The notes under the pieces: generated by a model | The model's database searches: none | Seen by the model: the letters and a program-made list of their open reading frames with translations, nothing else | Told to the model about the DNA's origin: nothing | Position numbers and translations under genes: made by a program | Shown: in pieces, positions 35,393 to 49,443 of the stretch | Numbering within the stretch: position 1 is the stretch's first letter | Layout: the number at the start of each line of letters is the position of its first letter | NCBI GenBank assembly: GCA_009617715.1 | Contig: VTFK01000175.1 | Coordinates: forward strand, 372,001 to 436,000 | Source of the DNA: Plectrocnemia conspersa | Lineage: Eukaryota > Arthropoda > Insecta > Trichoptera > Polycentropodidae | Length of the DNA: 64,000 bases | Direction: 5' to 3'

Positions 35393-36936
35393 CTCTATGC
35401 CGAGTTTTCAACGACAATATGGTAATATAACGTTTTGACTTTTTGTGATTAAAACATTACTGAAAAATTATTTCACTTTTACATCTTTTTTAATAATATT
35501 GTAGCATTGATTGTACATATTTTTTAGTAACAATCCTTCGTCAAGAACACTTCCTAACGAGGTTTAACCATAACAAACCGGTGACAGCTGAGCTGTCATT
35601 TTTAATACCATAACACAAATATTATCAACCAAGAATCGTTTTATTCTAATCCTACAAAATATAATTTATGCAAAATAATTAATAAAACCTAATTTAAAAT
35701 CATTTTTATTAAAAAACTTCTTTTAATAAGAAATAACATAATTTATATTAAACTATTAAATATACAGAATGAAGCAAAACAGTCTCCCGGATTTGAGAGG
35801 GGCGGTATTGAAGATAGGGTGAGGCGAGAGAGAGGAGACTGGTATTTTTCGGTATCTCATTTTAGTTGCCAAGATGGTATGGACTGACAAGCATCGAAGC
35901 TACATAGCGGAGGCGTATTTTGAAAGCAGGTGTTCCATCATAGCGACGCAGAGAGCTTTTCGTGTGCACTTTGCAATTCCGCGTCGTCGACACGAAAGCA
36001 ATTCGTTCTTGGACGTTGTACAAACCTTTTGTGACCTTTGGTTTCAAAAGGATGCTACGGCCCACGCTACTTAATGTTAAATGCCTGTATTCAGTAATAT
36101 GTTTACTGACCATATTGTCGATCTAAGAGACGATGTGGCGTGGCTGGCCCGTTGCAGAGTTATGCAAAACTTCTAGAAACAGTGACTAACGATGGCCATT
36201 TGACTGATTTGATTTTCAAAACTTGGCAATAAAAACTGGATTTGTGTACCTTTCATAAAATACAACTTTTTTTCCTATTTTTTTTTTAGTGTATCAAAAT
36301 CAGGAGGACTATTTCGTTTCACTCTGTATATAAAAAATGTCTATTCAATACTTAAATCGATGTGTTTCTTGATGCGATTACGATTCTCATTTAACGAGAG
36401 TGAAAAAATTCTTTATAAACGAAATACTCTTATATTATATATTTTTCTTCTTAAATATTTAATGTTTGTTCAAGCATACTTTTACAATACAATAAATAAG
36501 TAAGATTTTTATTTATCGTTTTTTGCAACTTTTGTCATACTGTTCTATCTGCCTAATTAAGTATTTGTAATATTATTTATTGCACAATAGTTACAATGTC
36601 TCAATGCAAGATAATTGTGAATTGTTTTTTATTTACATGTATTATATTTTTTTAAATGTTGTTGCTAAATGCTGTTGAGTAGGGAGTATTTTTAATTATT
36701 TATTTATTTTAATATATCAATATTTATATTTTAAAATATGCCTAAATAATTGTTTAACTTTAAAATTAAATATCTTAGGATTTTTTAAAAATTACTTTAA
36801 TAATATTAGCTACCATATGTATACATAATGTAACATTTGTTTTTAAATATCGCTGTCAATATTATTTGACAGTTTAATTTTTTGTTATGGCAACGTTTGA
36901 TTGTTTGGTCGGCGCGGTGTGCGACAGTCTTGTGCT
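35393..36936. promoter_or_regulatory. Shared upstream region of the divergent Ashwin and HP1 genes
   Basis: The two start codons point away from each other with 1.5 kb between them. A 562-bp mariner-like relic (35765-36326) occupies the middle. Immediately before the HP1 start is a short GC-rich patch (GGTCGGCGCGGTGTGCGACA, about 36907-36926), the likely promoter or 5' leader. No TATA element is obvious near either start. Whether the two genes share control is inference from their arrangement. Confidence 0.4.
35765..36326 (+). mobile_element. Deleted mariner-like element
   Basis: Imperfect terminal inverted repeats of about 30 bases (left CAGAATGAAGCAAAACAGTC; right, inverted, CAGAGTGAAACGAAATAGTC) are flanked by TA on both sides, the target of Tc1/mariner transposases. 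The interior has an N-terminal helix-turn-helix remnant (WTDKHRSYIAEAYFESRCSI, ATQRAFRVHF), then abruptly DLWFQKDATAHAT, which is the region carrying the second catalytic Asp, and a C-terminal remnant. Most of the catalytic core is deleted and stops interrupt the end, so it is inactive. Confidence 0.8.
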
Positions 36937-38482
<1,546 letters not shown>

Positions 38483-38489
38483 TCTTCAC

Positions 38490-38820
38490 TATAAACATAA
38501 AGTGGAACTTAACGAGCATAATTCGTTCCAGAATTTTACTCATAAGCCGAAACAATTTTCCCATATGAATTAATGTAAAATACAACAATGCCTAACAGGA
38601 GTTAGTTTGACTGCTAGATAACCGACGACAGCTAAAAATCTTACGCTCACATGCCTTATTACAGAACGTTTTTGGCAAAAACCGGGTATAGCTGGCATTC
38701 TCCTCGTTACTTGTTATGCAAAACAACGTACGGTAAGCGGGTAATTTTTTTTACAAATTGCTTTACTCGTTATGGGAGGTGCTCGTTAAGCAAGATTAGA
38801 CTGTATTTTTATATATGAAA
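38490..38820. mobile_element. Possible MITE downstream of HP1
   Basis: An ACTTAACGAGCATAATTCGT block near 38506 is matched, inverted, by a GGGAGGTGCTCGTTAAGCAA block near 38775, so the ends share TTAACGAGCA. The outer boundaries and target duplication could not be fixed. It overlaps the expected 3' untranslated region of HP1; an AATAAA word lies at its right edge (about 38818). Confidence 0.4.
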
Positions 38821-39189
38821 TAAATGACAATAGAAATATAATTGTTTTTTTCCGTTAAATAATAGACTAAATCGTCAATTACCACTAATTAGCTAGTTAT
38901 GTAAGAGGTTCTGTGTGGAGTAGGGGTTGGGGAGTTTCATACTAAACAAAAAGTGCAAACTAGTCTAAATCTTTTCTGGAGGTGAACACATGATGGACGA
39001 ATTTAAATTCGATTTTTTAGAGGTTCGCGAGTATTAACATTATTGGAATTTCGGGATTTATCGTGATTTACACTTACTTTACTATATTTCGGCTGTGTAA
39101 TTTTTTATGGCCATGGTCATAAAAAATTAAAAAAAACAGTTACGGAAAATTCGTCACCATGACTGAAGCATCATCTGGAGATTCCATTA

Positions 39190-39230
39190 ATATATATATA
39201 TATATATACACACACACATATATATATATC
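39190..39230. repeat. TA/CA microsatellite
   Basis: A run of TA repeats changes to CA repeats (ACACACACACA) and back to TA. Such arrays vary in length between individuals. Confidence 0.95.
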
Positions 39231-39435
39231 GAAATAAAGAAATTTGATTTTTAAATGAGTGATTCGCATCATTCATATATTATGAATTTTATAATTATTC
39301 TAAATTTCGTCCAAATTTTCGAAATCGAACTCTATTTTAGATGAATAGTCTGAAATAGGGATTCGTAAAAATGTGTGCAGTGGAATTCAGCGGAAGAAGA
39401 AAAATGTTAAAATATAAATCATATGCACGTATGCA

Positions 39436-39771
39436 CAGGGCCGGCTCTAGGTTATTTGGCGCCCCAGGCAAAAACTAAATTTGCGCCCTTCCTCCTATTA
39501 ATACTTTAATAACTCATTACATGAGCGCAAAAATATAATTCAAATTAAAGTAACTTAATATTATATTTGACACCATACTCTTTTTTGCGATTGTGGGTAT
39601 TCAAAAATTTGTAGTTTTATTTCGTCGCGATATTTTACGTGTGAAATAATCTAAAGAATGCACAGTAGTGTATATAAAAAAATAATATCAGATTATATTC
39701 TATCACGGCGCCCTACAAGATCTAGCGCCCCAGGCGATCGCCTGTACTACCTGCCCCTCAGGCTGGCCCTA
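39436..39771. mobile_element. 336-bp hAT-type MITE
   Basis: The ends CAGGGCCGGC and GGCTGGCCCTA are inverted and surrounded by a perfect 8-bp duplication, CGTATGCA (39428-39435 and 39772-39779). The words GGCGCCCCAGGC and AGCGCCCCAGGC occur in both halves. There is no coding sequence. The 8-bp duplication and CAGGG-type ends place it with hAT elements. Confidence 0.88.
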
Positions 39772-39779
39772 CGTATGCA

Positions 39780-40819
39780 TCGATCAACTACTTACAATTT
39801 TTGCACAAAATATTTTGCGAAAATAAATTTAAATATACTCTTTTAATATTGAAAACGTGAAATTTATAGTTAAAAATAGTGTCGCGCCGAGCTGCACCCG
39901 TCCGATTAAACCACTGGATATTGCACTTATAAAGTAGCTGTTAATTTTTAAGGATCACACTTTGAATGATTAATAAAATTAACTAGAGAAAAAAGTACTA
40001 ATTTTTCACTGACTTATTAATTTAAAATTAATACGTAATAAATGTTACCAATAGTCCATTTGTAATCACGTCACTAAAACTGGTGATGCTTAATATGATA
40101 AACACGCATTGCAATGGAGTCTTATTTTTTTGTTATTCATAAGCTATGTGTTACGTTTTGATTTTTTTTAAGTTGGAACTCTAATAAAAATAACATTAAT
40201 CGTTAAATATTTCACTTAAGGTGATATTTTTATGCATAGTAGGTTAAAATTCGGTCTTCTATCTAAAATTGTAAACTTTTCGGATTTGAATAATAAAAAA
40301 ATTCATTAATTTGTTTATCATTGTCAAAAATATGTAGAAAACATGAATAAATAAATATCGACAAAATGAATAGTAAATATTTCTACCTACTAAAACAATT
40401 TATTTCAGTTTGTATTTTAGAGATACGTTCGCAAATACATTTGCGTACAGTGTACGCGAACACTCCACCTATTGTTGTTTTATGGAAAGTGGCCGTCGTC
40501 CGTTTCTCCCTTATACTAAGTACTGACTATAATATAAATAACTGTTTTCCCATTATTTATACAGCATTACCTATTTCATTTATCCCACTCTATATTCGTT
40601 TTTATTAAGGTAGTTATTCTGAACTGTCATTTATACATGATGCATATTTTTCGAGTAAACAATGGGAAAACAACGATTCAACAACAACGGGTCGAAATTC
40701 GGAGATAATTTTGTTTATATTTGTCAATTGTGTTGATTTTGATTATTATTTGTAGGTAGGATGGCTCTTTCATAATATGGAAGAAAATCAATAGAAACAG
40801 GATACTTTTAACATCGCTG
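39780..40819. other. Intergenic DNA upstream of the PPxY gene
   Basis: AT-rich, no exon supported. A T-rich acceptor at about 40749-40754 (ATTTGTAG) suggests that the first coding exon of the next gene begins at 40755 with untranslated sequence, which would imply a further upstream leader exon that was not located. Confidence 0.4.
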
Positions 40820-43001
40820 ATGCATTTCTGGATAGATAAACGAAGCCAGTGCGGTTATAGTGGGCGGCGTATGCCAACTTCTCTATCTGCAGGTGAGACA
40901 TAACTTTGATCTAGGATTAAGATTGCCAGAAATTGACCAACTTTTAAAACATTTTTATATCTCATAACTAAATATGTACATATACTAGATAGCTATTATA
41001 GCATTTTTTCCAACCTGAATCATCAATATCAATGCGATCCTTGTCTAAATTTAAAAAAATATGCTAACTATCTTAAATAAATAAAAAAGCTTTCATACAG
41101 GGTTAGAATAAAAATAGCATATGGTCAATATGGTGATCATATGAATTAAAAATATATAACATTAACGTACGGGCAATAAATTATTTATCTTAGAAATATT
41201 CTATAAAATACCTCGCTCGCATAAAATACAAATCTTCAGCATTACAGCAATAACAACACTAAACAATAGCACTATTACCAACTAAAAAAAATTATTATGA
41301 CCATCTGTCTGTATTTAATATAAATTCTGACCCAAAAAATACGAGTCATTATGTAAATATTAATAAAGAAGCAAAAAAGTCTTTTTTTTTTTTTTGCCAA
41401 AATATCACATATTATCATATGTTGACAAAAGTCGTTGAATAATCGTTTTATATATTTTATAGGCGTTGGCAGAGCAGGCAGAGAACGTCATTTAAAACGA
41501 ATGGTGACACCTGTACATCGCTTTCAGAATATAGAATGCGTTGCAGGATCTGCACGTCGCCCTCCGGGACTATCTTCTGTCCCGCGGGTTCAACATCAAT
41601 CACCTAATACATCAAACTACAAGTAATTCTCTTTCTAAAAACTCTCACTTTGCTTCAAATTAGTTGTATATATTTTGATTGTTTTTATTATATATTCTTG
41701 GAATTTGACTGCATTTTAATTACTATAGATTTTTAATCGGATTCATATTCATTAAGCTGTTTTAATGTATTTTGAACATAGTAAATCGTTAACTTACGTT
41801 GATCTGATATTCGGTCTGTCAGTCCAATACAATATTCTGATATAGTATTGATAATACTATACAGAAAACGATTATGTAATATTTTAAAGGCTGTACTTTT
41901 ATAGCTAAATACTTGACAGTAATAAATTAATTTGCATTTTCAGTAATGCGGGTATTAACAATGGAGTATTGTATCCGCAATCGGGGAACTTACGAGGTGC
42001 GCTGGAAGCGGACAGCAGCGTTTACCTAGAGGTTCCCAGAGCTGAAGCTTCGCGGAGCGTTGAAGTAGCTCCGATCATTCATCCATCTCCGCCGCAGCAG
42101 TTGATGCCGGCTCATTTAAAGTGTGGAATGTGGGCATCGTTCGCTCTAGCGACCATGTTTGTCGCCGGTGCCAAATTTTACTTCGATCATCAGGTATATA
42201 TTATGCTATATTATATATTATAATTTTGTTATTGTTATTTATGAATCTGTTTCGATAGATTGTCTACGAGCAAGGGACAGGAATGGAAGTGCTGATTTTG
42301 TGTGCACTTCTTGTGGTGTTTTTGCTGGGAATTTGCACAATTTCACTCTGCCGAGCGAGGACAATTCCTCCAATGCCTGTGATCTCTATTCCGCCACCGA
42401 CTCCACCTACACAATCACAGGTTTATATATATTTTATATTATTATCATAAATGGTGTTGCAACTAATTTTTCATGTGACGTGTGTAGAGTTTTATTTTTG
42501 GGATTAATAATAAAACAAATACAATATAAAAATTTTGCTCTTACACAAAGCAGTAGACTTAAGAAGAGTGAGAAATATTCCAAGAACAATATTTATATTG
42601 TGCTATGACTAAGTAACTTTTTATTTCCATTTCAATGCCATGTCATTTCTATATATTATTATGTTTCTGACCTGAGGTCTCATTTAATAGCTTATAATTA
42701 TACTCGGGCTATGCAGATGACAATAACTTCATCTCTTTAGTATCGTTAAAAAATATTTATATATATAATTAGAAAATGTGTGCGACAAAATGTGTAATGC
42801 TATATCTTTATTTATATTCACCAGGACTCGAATGAGGATTTACAACTTGGCACTATATTGAGTTTACAAGTGTCGCATCCTCCAGGACCACCTTCACCAG
42901 AGCCGCCGCCTCCGCCGTACCACATAGCCGTGCTGCTACCACAGCGTAGTATAATGCAATCCGAGGCTCCGCCACCTACTTACGAGAAAGCTATAAGCTA
43001 G
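40820..43001 (+). CDS. Proline-rich membrane protein with two PPxY motifs, unrecognised
   Basis: Coding exons: 40820-40892 (two in-frame ATGs, 40820 and 40871), 41463-41622, 41944-42193, 42259-42420, 42825-43001; phases agree, 273 or 256 residues. The N-terminal half is basic and Ser/Pro-rich. Two hydrophobic segments follow: CGMWASFALATMFVAGAKFY and VLILCALLVVFLLGICTISL, about 15 residues apart. The rest is cytosolic-looking and proline-rich, with PPPPPY and, near the end, PPPTYEKAIS. PPxY motifs bind WW domains of NEDD4-type ubiquitin ligases, and two-span proteins with this layout often act as adaptors for them. That role is inference; no named family was recognised. The 40871 ATG gives a shorter, equally open product. 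The stop is followed by a 1.3-kb AT-rich 3' flank. Confidence 0.85.
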
Positions 43002-44333
43002 TCACTCAAATAATTACCCGAACAAAAAAATCATCGTTACTTAAAATTATACTTAACTATATATAATCTTATAAGCCAAAGTTGTTTTTATTATTATTTA
43101 TAAACATTTTTTTCACAGTTAATCATTTAAACACGTAACCATTATATATATTGATGAAGTGTGTATGTATATTTAATGAATATGTGAGTGTAATTTTTAT
43201 ATTATCTAGTCGGTGTTTAGCATTCACGTTAAGATCTATGATATTCAATTTTATACGTAAGTTGACTATTATATCTTCAGCTTAGACAGGAGTAGGTAAT
43301 GCCTATCGTTTATTTTTCAGTCCAAAATATTGTGCATCGATTTGGACATGTGATAAAAAAAGGAATCTTTTATTTAGGCATTTATATTTTTATGTGTTAT
43401 ATTTTACATACATATATAATATTAGAACTATAAGAACGATGGGGTACTTATTTATTTATTGTTTACATTTCAAAGTGTCATTTTAAGCCATGAAAAACGC
43501 ACAACTTTTTTTTTAATAATATTGCAGGGTATTTATTTAGTTTTTACATTGCTTTTGTTTTTTTAACGTCTCGTTTTAAAAAATCGTCGATGTGATGTTT
43601 TTGATTGCAAATTGTTATTAACACGTATATACGTAAATTATATATAGGCTGACCTGACGTACCAATAATTTAGAAATTCTAGCGGCACGTCCATAAACCA
43701 TTATAATAATAGTAAATTTTATTTCTCTCTTCTGTGATTTTTTATTAGATACTATACAATATAAAAGTCATTATCACACTTAATGCTCCGCCCTTCTGTC
43801 CCGATTTTATTGTAGGGAAATACGGTCAGCTTATAAATATTATATTTAAAGTATGTGTACTGATTCAGCTTAAATTATTATTCCAAATATTACGAAATAT
43901 ACATCGTACATTTTAATATGTGCCATATTATTTATAATATCAATGGAATTAGTTTAGAATTTAATCTCCTCTTAAAACGTATCCATAGACTTCTTTAAGT
44001 ATATATTACTTAAAATATTTATTTCACAGTATTAAACATTTTTATATGTGTATTTATTGTCTTCCGTCGAGACATATTAATGTAATACATACCTAATACA
44101 ATAACACGTTTGTATTTAAAAGATTAGGCGCATTGTGATTTAAAAATTGTAAACGTATCACAGTATGCGGATACTTAACATTCTTTTAAGTACAATTTAT
44201 AATTGTTGTACATTGTGTTCTTCACTGTTTACGATTATATATATTATTATATTATATAATATACAAATAGTGGTATACCATAAATAAATTAAAAAAATTA
44301 TTAATAAAATTTATTTATAAAAAATATATTTTT
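43002..44333 (+). other. 3' flank of the PPxY gene, convergent with the next gene
   Basis: AT-rich, no coding content. AATAAA words lie at 44281-44310, immediately before the stop of the minus-strand gene at 44334, so the two 3' ends nearly touch or overlap. Confidence 0.5.
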
Positions 44334-44907
44334 TTATGTTTCCCAATTGTAATACTCCTTTAAAGTTTTAAGTATAATTAAATAAAATATTCCTTTAGTT
44401 ATTATCGACGTATTTTTCCGTTGCTTTTCAATCATTTCTTTATCGACTGAAAAATCTTCATTAATCTGCAAAATAAAAATATGTGTTAGTTTTATCAATT
44501 TAGAATGCAATAATAATAATAAATTGAAAAAATACGTTTGGAGAATATAATTGAACCAGTGTTGGAAAATCGTCATCGATCACGGGATGTTCTGTATCTT
44601 CTTTGGTAGGTTTTAATTTATGTTCCAGTGATGTATTTTTTTTACCCGCCTCCGTAGTAGTACTGCTATCTGGCAACGTTTTAATGATTCTATGCTTTTT
44701 TCGATACGATTTTATTGGACCAATATCATACATATACAGACGCTGATCTTAACATTGTAAATTATGTCAGTTAGTGTATTTAAATTATATAATATTTTAA
44801 AGTGTAATACTTATTGGGATAAGAGAGCCATTTAGTCGGATCTGTCCATTTTTCAAAACATTTTTCGTCAGCCCATTGCTATTATTTTTATTATTCATTT
44901 TTGACAT
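44334..44907 (-). CDS. Unrecognised small three-exon gene, 146 residues
   Basis: Exons: 44811-44907, 44536-44747 and 44334-44465, with consistent phases (1, 0). The start has two close ATGs (MSKM); the first is used. The protein is lysine- and asparagine-rich at the start, has a basic patch (IGPIKSYRKKHRIIK), a Ser/Thr stretch, an acidic segment (PVIDDDFPTLVQLYSPN) and a helical-looking C-terminus (GIFYLIILKTLKEYYNW). No signal peptide or clear domain is visible, and no family was recognised. The three-exon phase agreement with no internal stop supports a real gene. Confidence 0.7.
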
Positions 44908-46979
44908 AAAAATAAATAATTATATAAAGACATTATTTTAAAAACAATTGAATGAATAATTCAATACATACGTATATAGAATAAGACATGTTTTAATTAG
45001 AAATTGAGGCAAGTATGAATATATATCTTGAATTATTTCTACAATATTACTGCACATTTAATATAATCCATGTGTAAAATAGAACAATTCAATAAGTGCT
45101 GTGTCGCCACACACAGTGCTACAATCAATTTCGTGAAACGGCATTGCACATTTTTAGATAATTTATTATTATAAGACATTGGTCTAAATCGAAATGCAGC
45201 AACTCTTTTTTCATGTGTATAAAAAATAGTATATATATATTTTAAATTGTAAACTTATCGGACCAATGATGTCTATGATGAAAATATCATTTATGTGAAG
45301 AAAAAATATTTATAACAATTCTTTGCGTATAAACCAGGGCGTAATTTTTTTATTTCAGATTTTGTTCCGATCACTTCGATTCTGGGTTTCGTTCCAGAAA
45401 AAATAACGTTTTTTTCTGTTTTCGGTCTCCGACTGATTGAAAATAACATTTTGGAAATATTTCTTCAGTAAGGGATGCTTCGGAAGCTAAAAAAAGGTCA
45501 TATCAGAAATTGTTTGAGAAGAACAGAATTTTTGAAGAGGAGAAATTAAACTAGAACAGTTAAAAAAAATCATTTCAGAAATTTTTGCATTTTGCGATGC
45601 TGAGAAAAGTTTTTTCCAGGTTTCGGTTCGAAGCCCTGGTATAAATAAATACATAAATATGTTTACTGCTTTTTGTAATTATAGCGCCTGCGTTTATATA
45701 GCCACTCGTACTGCTCCTTTACTATTGTTTAACGCTTATTTATTCCGTTTTGGAAGTGGTGCAAGCGTGAAAACATTCAATCGAATATTCTAAATTTGCT
45801 TATTTACGATATTATATTATATCATATTATTTTAAGTAAGTAAATTTTATTATAATTGCTTTTCAGTATGTAACCAATTGCAAGCAAGAAATTATTTCCA
45901 CTTCATGACTGTTGAAAACATTAATAAAAATCTTCCGACACAAGTATTACTTTTCCAAGAAAACAATATGAGGCTGGTTCTTATTAGATCCAGCCATATT
46001 AGTCTCTCAACAGCGCCTCCTTGTATTACGTGTTGAAAACAACCCTAAAAACATGTCTTTTTCAGACAAAGTTTTCAATACCAAATATTTAAAAATTAAT
46101 TGTGGGAGATTTTAATGATCAATTTAGAGATCCTGGAATAATTAAATGTTTGTAAACAATAATATAGAAATATTGAGGTCGACAATAACGTTGTCTTCCA
46201 TAATGAATTTAGACCCTATGCTACTGATAGTAAATGCCAATATATGTTACACAATAAAAGTATAGTGAAATAATGGATATATTATATAAATCATGCAGGA
46301 CGTCCAATATTGCACAATAACCACACACTTTTAAAAGCCATTAATAATGAACCATTACCGAACCATAAATTGGCATAACATTGTTCGCCGGACCCCAATA
46401 GTCCTCTGGATCGGAAAAATTTGAGGGCGTGTTTCCGAAGATAACGCGATTAATTTTCAATTATCAGCGATTTGTCAAAGTTACCTCCAACGATTGATAG
46501 AAAAGATGTCACTTTATCAACAGAAAACACCGAATATTAACGGCAAACGCCAGCAATGGGTAAAACATTGAGATTTGTCGAACAGTTACTACTCGACACA
46601 CCAGAGAAGAAATTCAGACTTCCAAGAGCTCTCATTTCAAATCTACCGTCTGATATTTTTCTATATATAACGCCCGTCTAGCCAAACGATTCCATTGCTT
46701 GCCAGTGTTAGTGTTTTTGTGTTTTTTTATTGATTGCGAGTGTTAATACATACTACAATTACATGCCACGTAATGTTAATACATACTATAATATAAATAA
46801 TTGCCTCGGATCTCGTCGGTTTCTGATTTCAACGATTGTTTTCGGACGGATTATGGACGAAAACCGAGGTACCACTGTATGTAGTAAATTATATAATATA
46901 TTTCTGAAAATCAATTAGGATATGTAATACAGAAATTCATTACAGAAAAATACTTTTATTAAATTAAAACATAATAAAA
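44908..46979. other. Intergenic DNA with transposon pieces
   Basis: It contains the MITE at 45335-45638. At about 46858-46880 there is an AAAACCGAGGTACCACTGTA end, which resembles the terminus of pogo/Tigger-type elements; its partner end was not found. The open frame at 46730-46918 lies in this element and is not a gene. Confidence 0.5.
45335..45638. mobile_element. 304-bp hAT-type MITE
   Basis: The ends CAGGGC and GCCCTG are flanked by GTATAAAC (45327-45334) and GTATAAAT (45639-45646), an 8-bp duplication with one mismatch. The interior repeats TTTCGTTCCAGAAAAAATAA-type words and encodes nothing. The terminal repeat is very short, so it is less certain than the MITE at 39436. Confidence 0.65.
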
Positions 46980-49443
46980 TTATTGCGTTTTATACAAAAA
47001 ATTAGAAAATTCGTTTATTTCATTCTTCATAAACTGCTCTAATAAAGTGTTCATTTCCGAGAATAAATTGGATACTTCTTTGGTTGCCAGGTCTTCAGAA
47101 ATCCTATGACAATAAATAAATACATTTATTTAATTTATCTGAATAAATATATACATCTTCATACTTACTTATCCATTTTATCGATCTGTTCGTTTGAATC
47201 ATTCACATCTTTGATTATGACTTTTATCGTTTCTGGTATGATACTATCATCACTAGTTCCTATATTTTCTTTTACTTCTGAATCATCTGCTTGTAAAACT
47301 TCATCTTCACTATCAGCTTCATGAAAGATTGTAATAATTTTTGTATTATCAATTTTAGGTTCAGATTGAGTCACTCTAAAAAATATGTATAAAATAATCA
47401 TTACCTAATAAACATTCAATAATTATTAATAATTTATACCTAATTTCTTGATTGACGACTTTCTCGTTACTTTTCGAATTAATTTTCGATCTTTCAACTT
47501 CTCGTGGTCGATGAGTAATTACCTTTACATTTGTACTTGATTTACTTTTACTCCTAGTATCTTTCTCAGACTGTTTATTACAGCAATTTTTATGATATAA
47601 CGCTTGTCGACTTTGATTATTAATAAATTTGTTTAAATGGTCAGTCCTGAAAATATTTATTTATTTATTTACAATTACATACTTTTAGTGATATATTAAC
47701 TTACGAGTAACATTTATAATTAAGTTCATAGTTCGAACCGCATAAATTATGTTTACAACGCGAATTGCTGCTTTTATCTCCTCGATACATATAAAATTGA
47801 TCTGCAAAATAAAATAAAAATTATAAACAGTATAGCTTTAAATATTGCTACAATTTCATCTTACGTGCAGGAGCACTGTGTATATTCCTTTTCGATAAAT
47901 TTGCAGATGAAGTAGTAGTCGATTTGGCTCTCTTTGTGGTTTTTGCAGCTTTTGTAATGTAAATTTTAGTCTGAAATTACAAAATAATTTTATTTGTTAC
48001 TCTTAAATTCATATATTAATTTAAACTAACCTTCATAGAATCGTTTGTAGCTTTTTTATATTTATTTGGTTCAGTAAATGCAAGAGGGTGAGCTATATGA
48101 ATCAATTTTTCAATCGACTCGATTACATTAGAACACATTTTGCTCAAAACACCCTAAAAATATATCTTACAATTAAAAATATATTTTAATAATATTAAAT
48201 GATTAATATAAAGCATACACAATGTGATACAGCGAATTCATTCACGAGAGGCAAACAAGCATCGTTAATTTTAAGAATAAAATTCATTAGAATATTTAGT
48301 CTCTTCGCTATTCCGTCGTACCCCCAAATAATATGCATATGGCGTTGAAACATCTATAAATATATAATATATTGTTATATTTAAACTATTAAATAGTAAT
48401 CAATATACTTACAGTACAAGCTTGTAATAACAATTGATATAATTTTATGATCTTTTCAATTGTATTGTGTTTTGCATCATTTTTTATATTTGCAATATTG
48501 TTGAACTAAAATTTGTCATGATAAAAAGTAATATTTAATTTATATTATTAAATTTATTATTTAGATACCTGTAGCTCAATTTGATATAAATGATTTCTTG
48601 AAAATCTGACACAGAAATCTAATGCTTTTTTCTGTATCTGGCTTATTGTCTCGGTCGGATTGTCCGGTATATAAAAATCATAAACGTGCGATCTATATAA
48701 AGCAAGTCAAAGTATGCAATTGATCACTTAAGTTCAATACTAAAATATTTATACGCATTACCGTATGATCTCTATTATATATTTTATTTTCAATAATACG
48801 CCACATAATTTCTCTTCTAAGAGTTTGGTTTTAATCTCATTTTCAATCTTATCTTTTGCCGTCGGTAGAGATACTTTTGTTATATTAGAAAACGCCAATT
48901 GTTTCCTTTTTTGTGTTATGTTGTTTGAAAAGATGTTATCGCCCTTAAACATTAATAATTTTATATTATACTTCATGAAACAAAATATATTAAAATATTT
49001 TTTCTTACATTCTTCGAATAATTTGATAAGTAATGTTTTATATCTTCATTGCTAAATTTTGATTTTGGCACCGTATTGGAGTCATCATTATCTATAAATT
49101 ACGTTACATGAGATACATACTTTCTTTATACATCAATGATTACATAACATTCACCTGATTGAAGTGATACATAATCAACGGATTTGTAATCTGTGGAACA
49201 TTTAATTTTATCATTTTGTAACTCTTTCGAACAAAACTCTGACCACAGCACCTTGTCTTTCAATTTGAGTCTCTCTCTCCTCACCTTATTTATGGCACTT
49301 TCGAGTTCATTTTCGCTGATTGTCTGTGAGTCACATTTAAAAAATGTATAAATTAAGTTGAGGTTTACAGTAAATCAACTTACCTTTAACTCGTATCCGC
49401 TGAAATAAGTGGGCTGACTTCGCATGTAAGCTACATTCGACAT
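46980..49443 (-). CDS. Unrecognised 13-exon gene, about 569 residues
   Basis: Exons from the 5' end: 49384-49443, 49155-49323, 49009-49091, 48762-48943, 48569-48692, 48413-48505, 48219-48353, 48031-48153, 47865-47970, 47705-47801, 47440-47646, 47169-47375, 46980-47103. All twelve junctions have GT-AG ends and matching phases; introns are about 60-90 bases, apart from longer ones. The N-terminal third is charged (NKVRRERLKLKDKVLWSEF). The centre is helical with regularly spaced Leu and Ile (EKIIKLYQLLLQACT, GIAKRLNILMNFILKINDAC). The C-terminal part is basic, Ser/Thr-rich and likely disordered, with a Cys/His-containing stretch (SRCKHNLCGS, KNCCNK), then an acidic tail. No transmembrane span, and no family recognised. 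Thirteen phase-consistent exons make the gene real; its function is unknown. Confidence 0.85.

Noticed and set aside
42159..42608. 149-codon plus-strand frame
   Set aside because: It reads through an intron and in the wrong frame of exon 42259-42420 of the PPxY gene; the correct frame is phase 0 from 42259.
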